Assembly: GCA_040218535.1 (NCBI GenBank)
Contig: JAVJRG010000010.1
Coordinates: 186,001-250,000 of the forward strand
Direction: 5' to 3'
DNA length: 64,000 nucleotides
From: Lacipirellulaceae bacterium
GTDB taxonomy: Bacteria; Planctomycetota; Planctomycetia; Pirellulales; Lacipirellulaceae
Shown here: positions 63,496 through 64,000 of the stretch, in pieces
How the letters are laid out: every line of letters begins with the position of its first letter
How positions within the stretch are numbered: position 1 is the stretch's first letter
Translations under genes and position numbers: made by a program
The notes under the pieces: model-generated
Database searches by the model: none
Told to the model about the DNA's origin: nothing
What the model saw: the letters and a program-made list of their open reading frames with translations, nothing else

Positions 63496-64000
63496 ATGGC
63501 AAGCCCTACGCTGCTAACCGATCCGTTTTCTGCACGCGATACTTTTGACACTGGCTCCGGCCAAGCGGGGATTTACCGCCTCTCGAAGCTTGAAGACGCA
63601 GGCCTTGCAGAGATCGCTAAGCTGCCTTTCTCAATCCGTGTCCTGCTGGAATCGTGCCTGCGGAATTGCGATGGTTACGTTGTCCGCGAAGACGACGTCA
63701 AAAACCTAGCAGCATGGAGCCCGTCCTCCGCAGCGAGCGGCGAGGTAGAAGTTCCCTTCAAGCCAGCCCGCGTCGTCCTTCAGGACTTTACAGGTGTCCC
63801 TGCGGTCGTAGACTTGGCGGCCATGCGTTCGGCCATGCAGCGGCTGGGGGGCGATCCCAAGAAAATCAACCCGCTGGTCCCTGCGGATCTCGTGATCGAC
63901 CATTCGGTTCAGGTGGATCACTTCGCCAGCGATTCGGCCCTCGACCTGAACATCGAGCTGGAATTCTCTCGCAATCAAGAGCGTTACGAATTTCTCCGCT
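63496..64000 (+). CDS. acnA: Aconitate hydratase A, N-terminal part (runs off right edge)
   Basis: Converts citrate to isocitrate in the TCA cycle. About 168 residues are visible. The N-terminus has [28 protein letters not shown] and further on [19 protein letters not shown] and [16 protein letters not shown], the start of an AcnA/IRP-type aconitase; the Fe-S cysteines lie beyond the window. ATG at 63496; the 218-base gap to csrA-REC 2 holds its promoter. Confidence 0.92.
   Translation, partial: MASPTLLTDPFSARDTFDTGSGQAGIYRLSKLEDAGLAEIAKLPFSIRVLLESCLRNCDGYVVREDDVKNLAAWSPSSAASGEVEVPFKPARVVLQDFTGVPAVVDLAAMRSAMQRLGGDPKKINPLVPADLVIDHSVQVDHFASDSALDLNIELEFSRNQERYEFLR

Overview
The window looks like a chromosomal segment of a planctomycete, probably of the Pirellulales. 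It is moderately GC-rich by eye. Marker families are a DUF1592/DUF1552 pair with a CxxCH heme site, a Gly-Ser-Tyr-rich protein with TIGR03000-type domains, a PEP-CTERM protein, Tat-exported Gfo/Idh/MocA oxidoreductases, a long-loop TatC and many dispersed palindromic repeats. The family calls come from reading motifs, not from searches.

Layout. 1-9.6 kb: the 3' end of fusA, an ABC-2 permease, a serine acetyltransferase, a small membrane protein, tatC, manA, a lipoprotein, a pseudouridine synthase, pyrK and rpsT. 9.7-19.1 kb: a TPR protein, a CobA-HemD fusion, a three-gene set (RHH-like protein, unknown, membrane-anchored trypsin-like protease), coaD, a class V aminotransferase, an exported isoaspartyl methyltransferase and the Gly-Ser-Tyr protein. 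19.2-28.7 kb: an HTTM pair, a secreted hypothetical, a phosphopantetheinyl transferase, serC-serA, a BON protein, an FHA-GAF-PP2C phosphatase and tRNA-Gln(CTG). 28.8-34 kb: a Tat-exported oxidoreductase, a PEP-CTERM protein and a Kef-type antiporter. 34-40.9 kb: a tightly coupled operon (MFS, Gfo/Idh/MocA, cyclase, DUF1537 kinase, class II aldolase, ABM protein, IPMDH-like dehydrogenase) that probably catabolises a four-carbon acid sugar. 40.9-51.4 kb: a DUF4826-like protein, the DUF1592/DUF1552 pair, a TVP38 protein with a mercuric-reductase-like flavoprotein, an orphan MalK-type ATPase, an esterase and a POT transporter. The window ends in acnA.

The most unusual part is 51.7-63.3 kb, a signalling island. 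It holds a NarL-type regulator, two proteins in which an intact CsrA RNA-binding domain is fused to a response-regulator receiver (CsrA-REC), a single-domain Rcp1-like regulator, and two tandem giant CheB-CheR-PAS-histidine kinases, the second a hybrid. No MCP, CheA or CheW is in the window. I infer a pathway in which CheB/CheR-linked kinases pass phosphate to receivers that control an mRNA-binding CsrA domain. Both csrA-REC genes have two AGGAG motifs in the leader, the downstream one in the Shine-Dalgarno position, as expected for CsrA autoregulation. The second fusion also has an H-box-like HDIRNEL motif in its linker. I know of no description of such a CsrA-REC system.

Dispersed repeats are common. 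They include a 33-bp-arm palindrome at 7.15 and 15.3 kb, GCGTTAGC hairpins at 9.3, 12.8 and 26.6 kb, an element with the core CGCGAGGCGTAGCTCGCG at 2.6, 26.1, 28.5 and 48.9 kb, and several families of direct-repeat-like intergenic spacers.
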